From SFTH01 sp051878085 (lineage in GTDB: Bacteria > Bacillota > Clostridia > Christensenellales > Aristaeellaceae): a stretch of DNA of 64,000 nt. Positions 1-7,891 of the stretch are shown piece by piece. Made by a program: the position numbers and the translations under genes. The first letter of the stretch is position 1. Each line of letters starts with the position of its first letter. A model generated the notes under the pieces. It ran no database searches and was not told the DNA's origin. It saw only the letters and a program-made list of their open reading frames with translations. Location of the stretch: assembly GCA_051878085.1 (NCBI GenBank), contig JBJEJN010000027.1, forward strand, positions 11,693-75,692, read 5' to 3'.

Positions 1-650
1 TTCCACTGGAAGGGCAGGCCGATCCATGCAGCTTCCTTGACTGCGGTGAAGTCCACCTGGCCGAAGATGGCGGCGACCACGTAGGAGCCGACCACGCCCA
101 GCAGGATAGGGATGATCTTGATCATGCCCTTGCCCCAGATGTTGCAGACCACCACGATGGCGATGGCCAGCAGGGCGATCCACCAGTTGGCCTGGCAGTT
201 GTTGATGGCGGAGTTGGCCAGGGACAGGCCGATGCAGATGATGACCGGGCCGGTGACGATCGGCGGGAAGAAGCGCATGACGCGGGAAGTGCCGAAGGCC
301 TTGAACAGCGCGGAGAGAACCACGTACAGCAGGCCTGCGCACATGACGCCCACGCCGGCGTAGGGGATCCAGTTCATGCCCTCTGCGTTTTCAAACAGGG
401 CGCACACGGCGGCGTAACCACCGATGAAGGCGAAGGAGGAGCCCAGGAAGGCCGGAACCTTGCCCTTGGTCAGGAAGTGGAACAGCAGCGTGCCCAGGCC
501 GGCGAACAGCAGGGTCGCGGAGACCGGCAGGCCGGTGAGCACCGGCACCAGCACGGTTGCGCCAAACATGGCGAACATGTGCTGGAAGCCCAGCAGCAGC
601 ATCTTCGGGGTACCGAGGGTTCTTGCATCGCGGATACCATTGTCAGACAT
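1..650 (-). CDS. uraA: Uracil permease, C-terminal part cut by window edge
   Basis: This is the N-terminal 216 residues of an NCS2-family nucleobase:cation symporter that imports uracil across the cytoplasmic membrane. The reading frame opens with MSDNGIRDARTLGTPKM and continues into hydrophobic segments. The stretch FLGSSFAFIGGYAAV near residues 65-80 is typical of UraA/PyrP. The ATG at 650 follows a GGGAGGAA ribosome site. The gene starts 33 bp after the end of pyrR, so the two form one operon under the PyrR attenuator upstream of pyrR, which fits uracil salvage controlled by pyrimidine supply. Xanthine permeases share the fold, but the pyrR linkage favours uracil. The 3' end lies outside the window. 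Confidence 0.9.
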   Translation of the reverse strand, partial: MSDNGIRDARTLGTPKMLLLGFQHMFAMFGATVLVPVLTGLPVSATLLFAGLGTLLFHFLTKGKVPAFLGSSFAFIGGYAAVCALFENAEGMNWIPYAGVGVMCAGLLYVVLSALFKAFGTSRVMRFFPPIVTGPVIICIGLSLANSAINNCQANWWIALLAIAIVVVCNIWGKGMIKIIPILLGVVGSYVVAAIFGQVDFTAVKEAAWIGLPFQW

Positions 651-683
651 GAAATATTCCTCCCCTAATTTGGTCCCAAACCG

Positions 684-1220
684 TCACCGGTCACAGAGCC
701 AGACGCTCTCGTCCTCGTCAATGCCCGGTATATTCACCCGGATGAACTCCGTCTGCGCGGTGGGAATGTTCTTCCCCGCGAAGTCGGCGCGTATCGGCAG
801 CTCCCGATGGCCCCGGTCGATGAGCACCGCCAGCTGAATCCGCCTTGCGCGGCCCAGATCCATCAGTGCATCCATGGCCGCGCGGGCGGTCCGGCCGGTG
901 TAGAGCACGTCGTCCACCAGCACCACCGTCTTGCCGTTTACGTCGAAGGGAATGTCCGTCCGGTTGAGCGTGGGTTCCCCCGAGATGTGCGTCAGATCGT
1001 CCCGATAGAAGGTGATGTCCACCGAGCCCACCGGAACCGACGCGCCCTCCACCCGCAGAATGGCCTCCGCGAGCATCCTTGCGATGGGCTCGCCGCGCCT
1101 GCGGATGCCCACCAGCACCACGTCCTCCACGCCCTTGTTGCGCTCGATGATCTCATGCGCCATGCGCGTGATCGTGCGCTGCACCTGACGTGCGTCCATG
1201 ATCTGGTTCTTCTTCTGCAT
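684..1220 (-). CDS. pyrR: PyrR bifunctional pyrimidine attenuator / uracil phosphoribosyltransferase
   Basis: PyrR binds the leader RNA of pyrimidine genes when UMP is high and promotes termination; many members also convert uracil and PRPP to UMP. The PRPP-binding signature VVLVDDVLYTGRTARAA lies near residues 96-112, and the segment LAVLIDRGHRELPIRADF is nearly identical to known PyrR proteins. I chose the ATG at 1220 (178 aa) because GAGGTG sits six bases upstream; an in-frame GTG at 1229 has no spaced ribosome site. It is followed by uraA. Its own leader (1288-1367) carries a PyrR-type recognition sequence and a terminator, so it is autoregulated. Confidence 0.95.
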   Translation of the reverse strand: MQKKNQIMDARQVQRTITRMAHEIIERNKGVEDVVLVGIRRRGEPIARMLAEAILRVEGASVPVGSVDITFYRDDLTHISGEPTLNRTDIPFDVNGKTVVLVDDVLYTGRTARAAMDALMDLGRARRIQLAVLIDRGHRELPIRADFAGKNIPTAQTEFIRVNIPGIDEDESVWLCDR

Positions 1221-1287
1221 GCGGCTCACCTCGCTTCAATGCGCCCGGCGCTTCCACCCCAAGGCGCGCCGGATCGCCTGCAATCGC

Positions 1288-1367
1288 AAAAAAATCCCTG
1301 CCGGCAGTGGCAGGGACATGCATACGTATCGCGTCGTCCGAGCGCCTTGCCGACCTCACGGGATCGA
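1288..1367 (-). promoter_or_regulatory. PyrR-responsive attenuator leader
   Basis: In the transcript orientation the leader contains AUCCCGUGAGGUCGGCAAGG (about 1345-1364), matching the conserved PyrR-binding loop pattern UCCNGNGAGG seen in pyr leaders. Downstream, CCCUGCC-ACUGCC-GGCAGGG (1296-1315) followed by seven U (1288-1294) forms an intrinsic terminator before pyrR. The arrangement is the known one: PyrR with UMP holds the anti-antiterminator and lets the terminator form. I could not fold the alternative antiterminator here. Confidence 0.8.
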
Positions 1368-1392
1368 GTTAAAGGAACCCTTTCGACAGGAT

Positions 1393-1421
1393 ATTATAGT
1401 TTTTTTGGTGCTTTTCAACCA
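1393..1421 (-). promoter_or_regulatory. Promoter of pyrR-uraA
   Basis: A perfect TATAAT (-10) at 1393-1398 lies about 30 bp before the PyrR leader element. The -35 is poor: TGGTTG at 17 bp spacing, or TTGAAA at 14 bp. Confidence 0.5.
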
Positions 1422-1477
1422 GTACGTTTTCGTTAAATTCCGACTTTCTTGTGTTAATCCCGGAACGAATTTTTGCA

Positions 1478-2599
1478 TTACGCAAGGGGATTCTCCACCA
1501 CACCCGCAAAGCACACGCTGTCCGTCTCTCCGTCCGCGATGACGAAGGCGAAGGGACGGTCCACGCGCATCTCCACCGGTTCCTCCTCGGGAAGCATCGC
1601 CATGCACGCCACCATGGCCGCAGTGACCGCAGCCGCCCTGGTGCCCTCCTCGTCCAGCTGCACGCGCACCTTCTGGAGAATCTCATCGATCCACATGGGG
1701 ACCTCCGAAATCCCGGAGAAGTCCGCATCGCTGCCAAAGGGAACCTCCAGGCCCAGCGCCTTCAGCGCGTCGGAGAGGGAATTCTCCGTCGTCAGGTCGA
1801 ACTTCGGCAGGAACAGGTCAACCTCGCGCTCCTGTGCTCCATCGGTCAGATAGGCCATGCCCTGCTCCGCCAGCGCGTCCAGCAGGCCGTCAAGGCCGAT
1901 GCTCACGCCCTCGCCGGGCAGCGCGATCCACATCGAGAGCGCGCCGTCCGCGTAGGGCAGGCGGATGATCTGCAGGCCGTCCCGCTCCACATAGTCAAAG
2001 AAATCCTGCTGGTACATCATCTCCACGCTCAGGTCGCCCTCCGGCGCGTGGAAAGTATCCTCGATGGTGTTGTACGCCTCGAAGGGCTTCGCCCACTTCG
2101 CGTCCATGGCAATGGCGTTGATGAGGATCAGTCCGGTCATCGGGTCGGGCGCGTCGCTGAGCAGCTTATCGATCAGGCCGTCGGTGTGCTCCGCCACCCA
2201 GGCGTTGACCTTCTCCACCACCTCCGCGTCCAGCTCGAACCACTCCGCGCCATAAGCCTCGTTCAGGCGGTCGATGTAAGCCTGCTTCAGGGAAAGGCCC
2301 TGCGCCATGAAGGCGGCGTTGGCGGATTTGATCTCCTCGGGCACAACGCCGGACAGCTCGGACGCATCCTCCGCACCCAGCGCGCGCAGGATCGCAGCGA
2401 GTGTCTCCCCTTCCGCGCCCTCGGCGGCCATGCCCAGCGCCATGGTCAGGCTCGCCGGGGAGAGCATCACGTTGCCGTCTCCGGCATACAGCTCCTTCAG
2501 CAGTTCAAAGCCCAGCTTCTCGCCAGCCGGGGAGGTTTCCGCCACCGCAGTACAGCTCAGTAGCACCAGGCACAGCAGTATGGAAAAAATCTTCTTCAT
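1478..2599 (-). CDS. Secreted or lipid-anchored serpin (serine protease inhibitor)
   Basis: A 373-residue serpin, a suicide inhibitor that traps serine proteases through a mobile reactive loop. An N-terminal signal of about 20 residues ends in LLSC, which could be a lipobox, followed by AVA, a possible signal peptidase I site. The fold is full length. The hinge reads DEEGTRAAAVTAA near residue 325, close to the inhibitory consensus EEGTEAAAATA except Arg for Glu at P13. The loop is then a few residues longer than in alpha-1-antitrypsin, and P1 probably falls within ACMAML. The C-terminal RPFAFVI and FAGVVENP are family hallmarks. The gene sits alone between rpe and pyrR. Its ribosome site is inside a hairpin (2607-2649). 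Target proteases are unknown; gut serpins are thought to act on host or neighbour proteases. Confidence 0.93.
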   Translation of the reverse strand: MKKIFSILLCLVLLSCTAVAETSPAGEKLGFELLKELYAGDGNVMLSPASLTMALGMAAEGAEGETLAAILRALGAEDASELSGVVPEEIKSANAAFMAQGLSLKQAYIDRLNEAYGAEWFELDAEVVEKVNAWVAEHTDGLIDKLLSDAPDPMTGLILINAIAMDAKWAKPFEAYNTIEDTFHAPEGDLSVEMMYQQDFFDYVERDGLQIIRLPYADGALSMWIALPGEGVSIGLDGLLDALAEQGMAYLTDGAQEREVDLFLPKFDLTTENSLSDALKALGLEVPFGSDADFSGISEVPMWIDEILQKVRVQLDEEGTRAAAVTAAMVACMAMLPEEEPVEMRVDRPFAFVIADGETDSVCFAGVVENPLA

Positions 2600-2649
2600 A
2601 AAAACACGCTCCTTTGCGTCAATTTCTGCAAGATAGACGCAAGGGAGCG
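2600..2649 (-). terminator. Terminator-like hairpin that contains the serpin ribosome binding site
   Basis: In the transcript, CGCUCCCUUGCGUC (2636-2649) pairs with GACGCAAAGGAGCG (2607-2620) with one mismatch across a 15-nt loop, followed by UGUUUUU and then immediately the serpin AUG. It looks like the intrinsic terminator of the rpe operon, yet AAAGGAG (2609-2615) in its 3' arm is the only good ribosome site for the serpin, nine bases from its start. Confidence 0.75.
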
Positions 2650-2692
2650 CTGTGAAGTTCCAAAAAGAATGTCGATTGGTGTGAATTTACGC

Positions 2693-3355
2693 TCAGCCGC
2701 GGATTCTGGCCTCGGTGGCGCGCACCTCGTCGATGAAGGCCTTCGCGTCCGGCGCACCGTAGAGGGCGCTGCCCGCCACCATCACGGTCATGCCCTGCTC
2801 GATGAAGGGCACGCAGGTGGTGGGGTTCAGACCGCCGTCCACCTCGATCAGCGCGTCGCAGCCGGCCTCGTCCAGCATCCGGCGAATCTCGCCCACCTTG
2901 TTTATGGTTGCCGGAATCATCTTCTGTCCGCCGAAGCCGGGGTTCACGCTCATCACCAGCGCCAGATCGAAGTCGCCCAGCACGTACCGCAGGCACTCCG
3001 GGCTGGTCGCCGGGTTCAGCGCCACGCCCGCCAGCGCACCGGCAGCGCGAATCTGCTGGAGCAGGCGGTGCAGGTGGTTGGTGGCCTCGGCGTGCACGGT
3101 GACGATCTTCGCGCCCGCCGCGACGAACTCCTCCACGTACTTCTCCGGGTTGGCGATCATCAGATGAGCGTCCACCGGCAGCGAACACTTTGCCGCAGCC
3201 TTCAGGATGCCCTGACCAAAGGAGATGTTCGGCACGAAGTTGCCGTCCATCACGTCGTAGTGCAGATAGTCCGCGCCGGCCTCGGCCATGCGCTCAATTT
3301 CCTCGCCGATCTTCAGGTAATCCGCCGCAAGCAGCGACGGCGCCAGCTTAATCAT
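2693..3355 (-). CDS. rpe: Ribulose-phosphate 3-epimerase
   Basis: Interconverts D-ribulose 5-phosphate and D-xylulose 5-phosphate in the pentose phosphate pathway. The 220-residue TIM barrel has all family motifs: APSLLAADY at residues 5-13, DVMDGNFVPNISFG with the metal-binding Asp near 35, HLMI near 66, MSVNPGFGGQ near 138, and VDGG followed by AGSALYG toward the end. Length is normal. The start overlaps the end of rsgA by 8 bp, a usual prkC-rsgA-rpe arrangement. It is the last gene of the long housekeeping operon; the hairpin at 2607-2649 probably ends the transcript. Confidence 0.97.
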   Translation of the reverse strand: MIKLAPSLLAADYLKIGEEIERMAEAGADYLHYDVMDGNFVPNISFGQGILKAAAKCSLPVDAHLMIANPEKYVEEFVAAGAKIVTVHAEATNHLHRLLQQIRAAGALAGVALNPATSPECLRYVLGDFDLALVMSVNPGFGGQKMIPATINKVGEIRRMLDEAGCDALIEVDGGLNPTTCVPFIEQGMTVMVAGSALYGAPDAKAFIDEVRATEARIRG

Positions 3356-4226
3356 AACGTTCCCTCCACTTCTGTTTCATGTCCTCCAGCAGCTCCACAT
3401 ACCTGCGGTGCCGCAGTTCGTCGATCTCGCCCGCCTCCACCGCCTGCCGCACGCCGCACCTGGGCTCGGTGGCGTGGTAGCAGGGCTGGAAGTAGCAGCT
3501 TCCCAGGTAGGGTTCAAACTCCGGATAGCTGTCCTGCAGCTCCACCGGGTCGAACAGCTCATTGTCCAGCAGGCTGAAACCCGGGGTGTCCAGCACCATG
3601 CCACCCCCCGGCAGGGGGATCAGCTCCGAGCGCCGGGTGGTGTTCCTGCCGCGCTCGATCTTCTCCGACAGGTCGCCGGTCTCCAGCTCCAGGCGGTACA
3701 GCGCGTTGATCAGCGAGGACTTGCCCGCACCACTCTGTCCCGCCAGCGCGTGCACGCTGTTCCGCAGCGCATCCCGCAGCGCGTCCACGTTCTCGCCCGT
3801 GTGCGCCGAGACCGCCATGGCATTCACCTGAGCGCCCCGGTACTGATGCACGATCTCCTGCGCGCGCTCTGGTGCCAGTTCGCACTTGCTGACCACCAGC
3901 ATCGGCGCGATGTCCCGCCGTCGGGCCGTGAGGATCATGCGATCCACAAGACTTAAGTCGGCCTCCGGCGCAGCCGCCGCCGCCACGATCACGATCCGGT
4001 CGATGTTCGCCACCGGCGGGCGCTCCAGCTCGTTCCGGCGCGGCAGGATCGCATGCAGCCAGCCGTCCTCCTCGCCCGTGCCGGGCGTCATCTCCACGCG
4101 GTCGCCCACCTTGGGCTTCATGCGCTCGCGGCGAAGCTTGCGCTGCGCGCGCAGCGTGTATTCCTCGCCCGCATCACTCAGGACGGTGTAAAAGCCGCCG
4201 ATGCCCCGCAAAATCGTTCCCTGCAA
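3348..4226 (-). CDS. rsgA: Ribosome small subunit-dependent GTPase A
   Basis: Circularly permuted GTPase that checks late maturation of the 30S subunit. The 292-residue protein has an N-terminal OB domain, the permuted G domain with NIDRIVIVAAAAAPE, a P-loop GQSGAGKSS near residue 167 and DTPGFS near 215. A C-terminal zinc site follows, with CYFQPCYH and EPRCGV near 245-260. It lies 16 bp downstream of prkC. RsgA is a known target of PrkC in Bacillus, which fits their linkage. Confidence 0.97.
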   Translation of the reverse strand: MQGTILRGIGGFYTVLSDAGEEYTLRAQRKLRRERMKPKVGDRVEMTPGTGEEDGWLHAILPRRNELERPPVANIDRIVIVAAAAAPEADLSLVDRMILTARRRDIAPMLVVSKCELAPERAQEIVHQYRGAQVNAMAVSAHTGENVDALRDALRNSVHALAGQSGAGKSSLINALYRLELETGDLSEKIERGRNTTRRSELIPLPGGGMVLDTPGFSLLDNELFDPVELQDSYPEFEPYLGSCYFQPCYHATEPRCGVRQAVEAGEIDELRHRRYVELLEDMKQKWRERYD

Positions 4227-4242
4227 ACGCTCCCCTCCGGTT

Positions 4243-6087
4243 CTAGTTGAAATCCAGCTGCATGCTCTCGTAGAGCACGTCGTCCATATAGATGTAGATT
4301 TGGTGCACGCCGCTCTCCGAGCTGCTCAGGCCGATGGCGTGGGTACCCTTCGGCAGCACCTCCCGATAGACCTCCAGGCTCACGCCCGAGGGCGTGACCA
4401 AATTCACCGTCACCCGCAGGTTGTTCAGCGGCACCACCAGCGTAAGCTCCGCGTCGGGCGCATACTTCTTCTCCTGCGCGCGGCAGATGGTGAGATCCAC
4501 CGCCGTTCCCGTGAGCACCTGGGTGTAGGGCGCAATGCTCTGGGCGATCACCGCGCCGGATCTCGCGTCGGCGGAATCGCCCTCGCTCACCGTGCCCAGC
4601 ACCAGGCCCTCGGCCTCGATCACCGCCTGCGCGCCCTCCAGCGTCAGACCCGACAGCGACGGAACCGACACGCACTGGCCGCTCACCTTCAGCAAAACCT
4701 CGCTGTCGCGGGACTGCCAGCCGGGGGTCAGGTTCACGGAAACCACCGTACCCACCGCCCGGTCGCTCTGCACATTTGCGACCTCCACGGTTCGCACGCC
4801 CGCGCCGTTGAGCGCCTCCAGCGCCTCCGTTTCGCTCCAGCCGGTCATGTCCTCCAGATAGTACCACTGGCTGCCCAGGCTCACCGTCAGCGTGATCTTT
4901 GCGCTCTTGCGGATCGACTCGCCCGCCTCCCGGGATTGCAGCATCACCGTTCCGTCGGGATAGTCGTCGCTGTAGGCGTTGACCACGGTGGGCGACACGC
5001 CCAGCGCCTCCATGGCACGCACCGCGTCCTCCTCGACATTGCCGATGAGATAGGGCATGTTCACGGTGGCGTAGCGCTCCTGCAGCACCAGGCCCAGCGC
5101 GGCCAGCGCAAGCACCAGCGCCGCAGTTCCCAGCGCGATCATCCACCAGAACAGCTTCCTGCGCCGGGGTTTGGACGGCTGGGGATGCTTCTTTACCTCT
5201 TCACGCGCCGGCTCCGGCTGGGCCTCCTCCCGCTTTGTGGGATAGCGCACGAAGCCGCCCTTGGGCTTGGAGATGGTCATGCGCAGATCCGCCGCCATCT
5301 CCGCCGCGCTCTGGTAGCGCAGCTGCTTGTCCTTGCACAGCGCGCGCATCACGACCTCGTCCAGCGCCCGGGAGATGTGGGAATTCCGGCTGCGCATAGA
5401 CGCGGGCTGCTCGTTGATGTGCTTGAGCGCCACCGATACGGTGGTATCGCCGTCGAAGGGCACGTGGCCGGTAAGCATCTCGTAGAGCACCACGCCCACG
5501 GAGTACAGGTCGCTCTGCTCGTCGGCGACCTCGCCCCGGGCCTGCTCCGGCGAGAGGTAGTGCACGCTGCCCATGGCCGAGCCGTTGGGATCCAGCTGGG
5601 TGGTCTGGCTCGCCTTCAGGCGGGCGATGCCGAAGTCGGCAACCTTCACCCGGCCCTGCCTGTCCACCAGGATGTTCTGGGGCTTGATATCGCGGTGCAC
5701 GATGCCGTTGCGATGGGCATGATCCACCGCCGCCAGGATGCGTATGGTCATCCGCAGCGCCACGTCCGGGTGGATGCGGCCCTCGTCGCGGATCATCTGC
5801 TTGAGGGTCTGGCCGTCCACATACTCCATCACGATGTAGCGCATCTCGCCCTCGATGCCCACGTCCAGCAGGTTCACGATGTTCTCGTGAGACATCTTCG
5901 CGGCGGCCTCGGCCTCGCGGCTGAAGCGGCGCACGAACTCCATGTCGGATTCGTACTCCGGCCGCAGCACCTTGATGGCGACGGTTCGGTTCTCCTGTAA
6001 ATCCAGGGCGCGGTATACGACGGCCATGCCGCCCGTACCAACGACAGCTTCGATGCGATACCGGCCCGATATGAGCCGTCCGATCAT
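4243..6087 (-). CDS. prkC: Membrane Ser/Thr protein kinase with PASTA domains
   Basis: Hanks-type receptor kinase of 614 aa. The kinase domain covers about residues 10-270, with glycine loop VGTGGMAVVY, catalytic Lys39 in VAIKV, HRDIKPQN at 131-138 and DFG at 151-153. A basic juxtamembrane region leads to one membrane span near 315-340. Outside the cell there are three PASTA repeats, about 345-540, which in this family sense peptidoglycan fragments or lipid II. The last 75 residues are not PASTA but a beta-rich tail containing VVPLNNLRVTVNLVTPSG. The start overlaps prpC by 4 bp, so kinase and phosphatase are translationally coupled. The kinase likely regulates wall growth, translation GTPases and dormancy, by analogy with Bacillus. 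Confidence 0.96.
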   Translation of the reverse strand: MIGRLISGRYRIEAVVGTGGMAVVYRALDLQENRTVAIKVLRPEYESDMEFVRRFSREAEAAAKMSHENIVNLLDVGIEGEMRYIVMEYVDGQTLKQMIRDEGRIHPDVALRMTIRILAAVDHAHRNGIVHRDIKPQNILVDRQGRVKVADFGIARLKASQTTQLDPNGSAMGSVHYLSPEQARGEVADEQSDLYSVGVVLYEMLTGHVPFDGDTTVSVALKHINEQPASMRSRNSHISRALDEVVMRALCKDKQLRYQSAAEMAADLRMTISKPKGGFVRYPTKREEAQPEPAREEVKKHPQPSKPRRRKLFWWMIALGTAALVLALAALGLVLQERYATVNMPYLIGNVEEDAVRAMEALGVSPTVVNAYSDDYPDGTVMLQSREAGESIRKSAKITLTVSLGSQWYYLEDMTGWSETEALEALNGAGVRTVEVANVQSDRAVGTVVSVNLTPGWQSRDSEVLLKVSGQCVSVPSLSGLTLEGAQAVIEAEGLVLGTVSEGDSADARSGAVIAQSIAPYTQVLTGTAVDLTICRAQEKKYAPDAELTLVVPLNNLRVTVNLVTPSGVSLEVYREVLPKGTHAIGLSSSESGVHQIYIYMDDVLYESMQLDFN

Positions 6088-6806
6088 CTGTCTTCCTCCC
6101 CGGTCACCACGTACATTGCGGTGATGTTGTCGCTTCCGCCGTCATCCAGCGCGGCCTGCACCGCCTGTTGCAGCTTCTCCTCCCAGCCGCAGTCGCTCTG
6201 GGTGAGCTCAAGTATGTCCCGATCCTCCAGGTGGTTGGACAGGCCGTCGGTGCAGAGGAAGAACACGTCCCCCGGCTCCAGCGCGATCTGCATTAGATCC
6301 ACCGTCACCTGATCCGCCGTGCCCAGCGCGCGGGTGATGTAGTTGCGCTTGGGGTGGTGCTTCGCCTCCTGGGGCGTGATCAGTCCCTTGCGCACCATCT
6401 CCTCCACCAGCGTGTGATCCACGGTGATGCGCAGGATGCTGCCCCTGCGGATCAGGTACGCGCGGCTGTCGCCCACGTGGGCGACGTAGGCGCTGCCGTT
6501 GTTCAGCGCCAGTGCGGTGAAGGTGGTGCCCATGCCGCTGTACTGTTCCACACAGCGCGACCGCGCGTGCACCGCCGCGTTGGCGCGCTCCACCGAACGG
6601 CGCATGCTTGCGCCGTCGATCCACCTGCACATCCGCATCTCCCCGGAAAAGACCCGCACGGCCATGGCGCTGGCGATCTCGCCCGCGTTGTGGCCGCCCA
6701 TGCCGTCCGCAATCGCGCAGAAGCGCTCACCTTCCCGAGGAAGGTAGTAGGAATCCTCGTTGATGGGCCGTACCCTGCCGGTATCCGTCTGCACAAAAAC
6801 CTTCAT
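6084..6806 (-). CDS. prpC: PP2C-type protein phosphatase partner of PrkC
   Basis: Metal-dependent Ser/Thr phosphatase of 240 aa that reverses PrkC phosphorylation. PP2C motifs are clear: NEDSYY near residue 16, AIADGMGGHNAGEIAS near 32-47, HVGDSRAYLI near 110, TDGLSNH near 190 and DNITAMYV near the end. These hold the Asp residues that bind the two metal ions. The protein is soluble and of normal length (Stp/PrpC about 240-250 aa). It sits 29 bp after rlmN and overlaps prkC by 4 bp. Confidence 0.96.
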   Translation of the reverse strand: MKVFVQTDTGRVRPINEDSYYLPREGERFCAIADGMGGHNAGEIASAMAVRVFSGEMRMCRWIDGASMRRSVERANAAVHARSRCVEQYSGMGTTFTALALNNGSAYVAHVGDSRAYLIRRGSILRITVDHTLVEEMVRKGLITPQEAKHHPKRNYITRALGTADQVTVDLMQIALEPGDVFFLCTDGLSNHLEDRDILELTQSDCGWEEKLQQAVQAALDDGGSDNITAMYVVTGEEDR

Positions 6807-6835
6807 TCGTTTTCCTCCGGGGTTTGCGTTTTGCT

Positions 6836-7891
6836 TTACTTTTGCTCCGAGATGTACTTCCGCCTGAGCTGGCCGCAGGCGCCGTCGATGTCCGCGCCCA
6901 TCTCCCGCCGCACCGTGGCCGAGATGTTCTTCAGCTCCAGGCGCTTCAGGAACGCGGCCACGTCCTGCTTGGTCGGCGCTTCAAGGTTGCGCTCCTTGAC
7001 CGCGTTCAGCGGAATCAGGTTCACATGGCAGCGCATGCCGCGCAGCCGCCGCGCCAGCTCCTCGGCGTGGCGCACCTCGCAGTTGACGTTCTTAATGAGC
7101 GCGTACTCGAACACCACGCGCCGTCCCGTCTCCTCGCTGTACTTTTTGCACGCGGCGATCACGTCCTCGTAGGGATAGGCGTTGGCCACGGGCATGATCT
7201 TCTGGCGAATGGAATCGTTGGGGGCGTGCAGCGACAGCGAAAGCGTCAGCGGCAGGCCCTCCCTGATGAAGTCGTAGATGCGGTTCACCAGGCCGCAGGT
7301 GGACAGCGAGATGTTGCGGATGGAGATGTTCAGCCCCGTCGGGCTGTTCACCAGCCGCAGGAACTTTACCACGTTGTCGTAATTGTCGAAGGGCTCTCCG
7401 CTGCCCATCAGCACGATGTTGTGGATGCGGCGCTCGGCGTTCTGGGCCTGAATGTGGCGGTTCGCGGCCACCACCTGGCCCAGAATCTCGCCGGGGGTCA
7501 GGTTGCGCACCCTGCCCTCCAGCGTGGACGCGCAGAACGCACAGCCCATGCGGCAGCCCACCTGGGTGGACACGCACAGCGTATCGCCGTACTTGTAGCG
7601 CATCACCACGCCCTCGATCAGGTTGCCGTCGTGAAGCTCGTAGAGGAACTTCTCCGTCTCGTCGATTTTGGATTTATAGCTCTCGCGGATGCGCACCGGG
7701 TTCGCCACGGCGATCTCAGAAAGGCGCTCCCGCAGCGCGCCAGAGAGGTTCGACATCTCGGCAATCTCCACGCCCCGGTTCAGCCACTGGCGAATCTGTC
7801 CGGCGCGGAACTTGCTCTCGTGAAGCTCGTTCAGCACGAAGTCCAGAAGCTCCTGGTCGTTTAATGACAGCAGCTGGATTTTATCGCTCAT
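6836..7891 (-). CDS. rlmN: 23S rRNA (A2503-C2) / tRNA (A37-C2) methyltransferase
   Basis: Radical SAM enzyme that methylates C2 of A2503 in 23S rRNA and A37 in some tRNAs. With the ATG at 7891 the protein has 351 aa. That start has GGGGAG in front, while the upstream extension to 8029 lies over rsmB coding sequence and looks unlike protein. The iron-sulfur cysteines are C113, C117 and C120 in GCRMGCAFCAST. VLMGSGEPFDN and the segment ISLSTCGLV follow in order. The start overlaps the end of rsmB by 11 bp. Confidence 0.96.
   Translation of the reverse strand: MSDKIQLLSLNDQELLDFVLNELHESKFRAGQIRQWLNRGVEIAEMSNLSGALRERLSEIAVANPVRIRESYKSKIDETEKFLYELHDGNLIEGVVMRYKYGDTLCVSTQVGCRMGCAFCASTLEGRVRNLTPGEILGQVVAANRHIQAQNAERRIHNIVLMGSGEPFDNYDNVVKFLRLVNSPTGLNISIRNISLSTCGLVNRIYDFIREGLPLTLSLSLHAPNDSIRQKIMPVANAYPYEDVIAACKKYSEETGRRVVFEYALIKNVNCEVRHAEELARRLRGMRCHVNLIPLNAVKERNLEAPTKQDVAAFLKRLELKNISATVRREMGADIDGACGQLRRKYISEQK

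Noticed and set aside
4201..6000. Plus-strand frame of 599 codons opposite prkC
   Set aside because: Composition is that of an antisense shadow; prkC has complete kinase and PASTA motifs.
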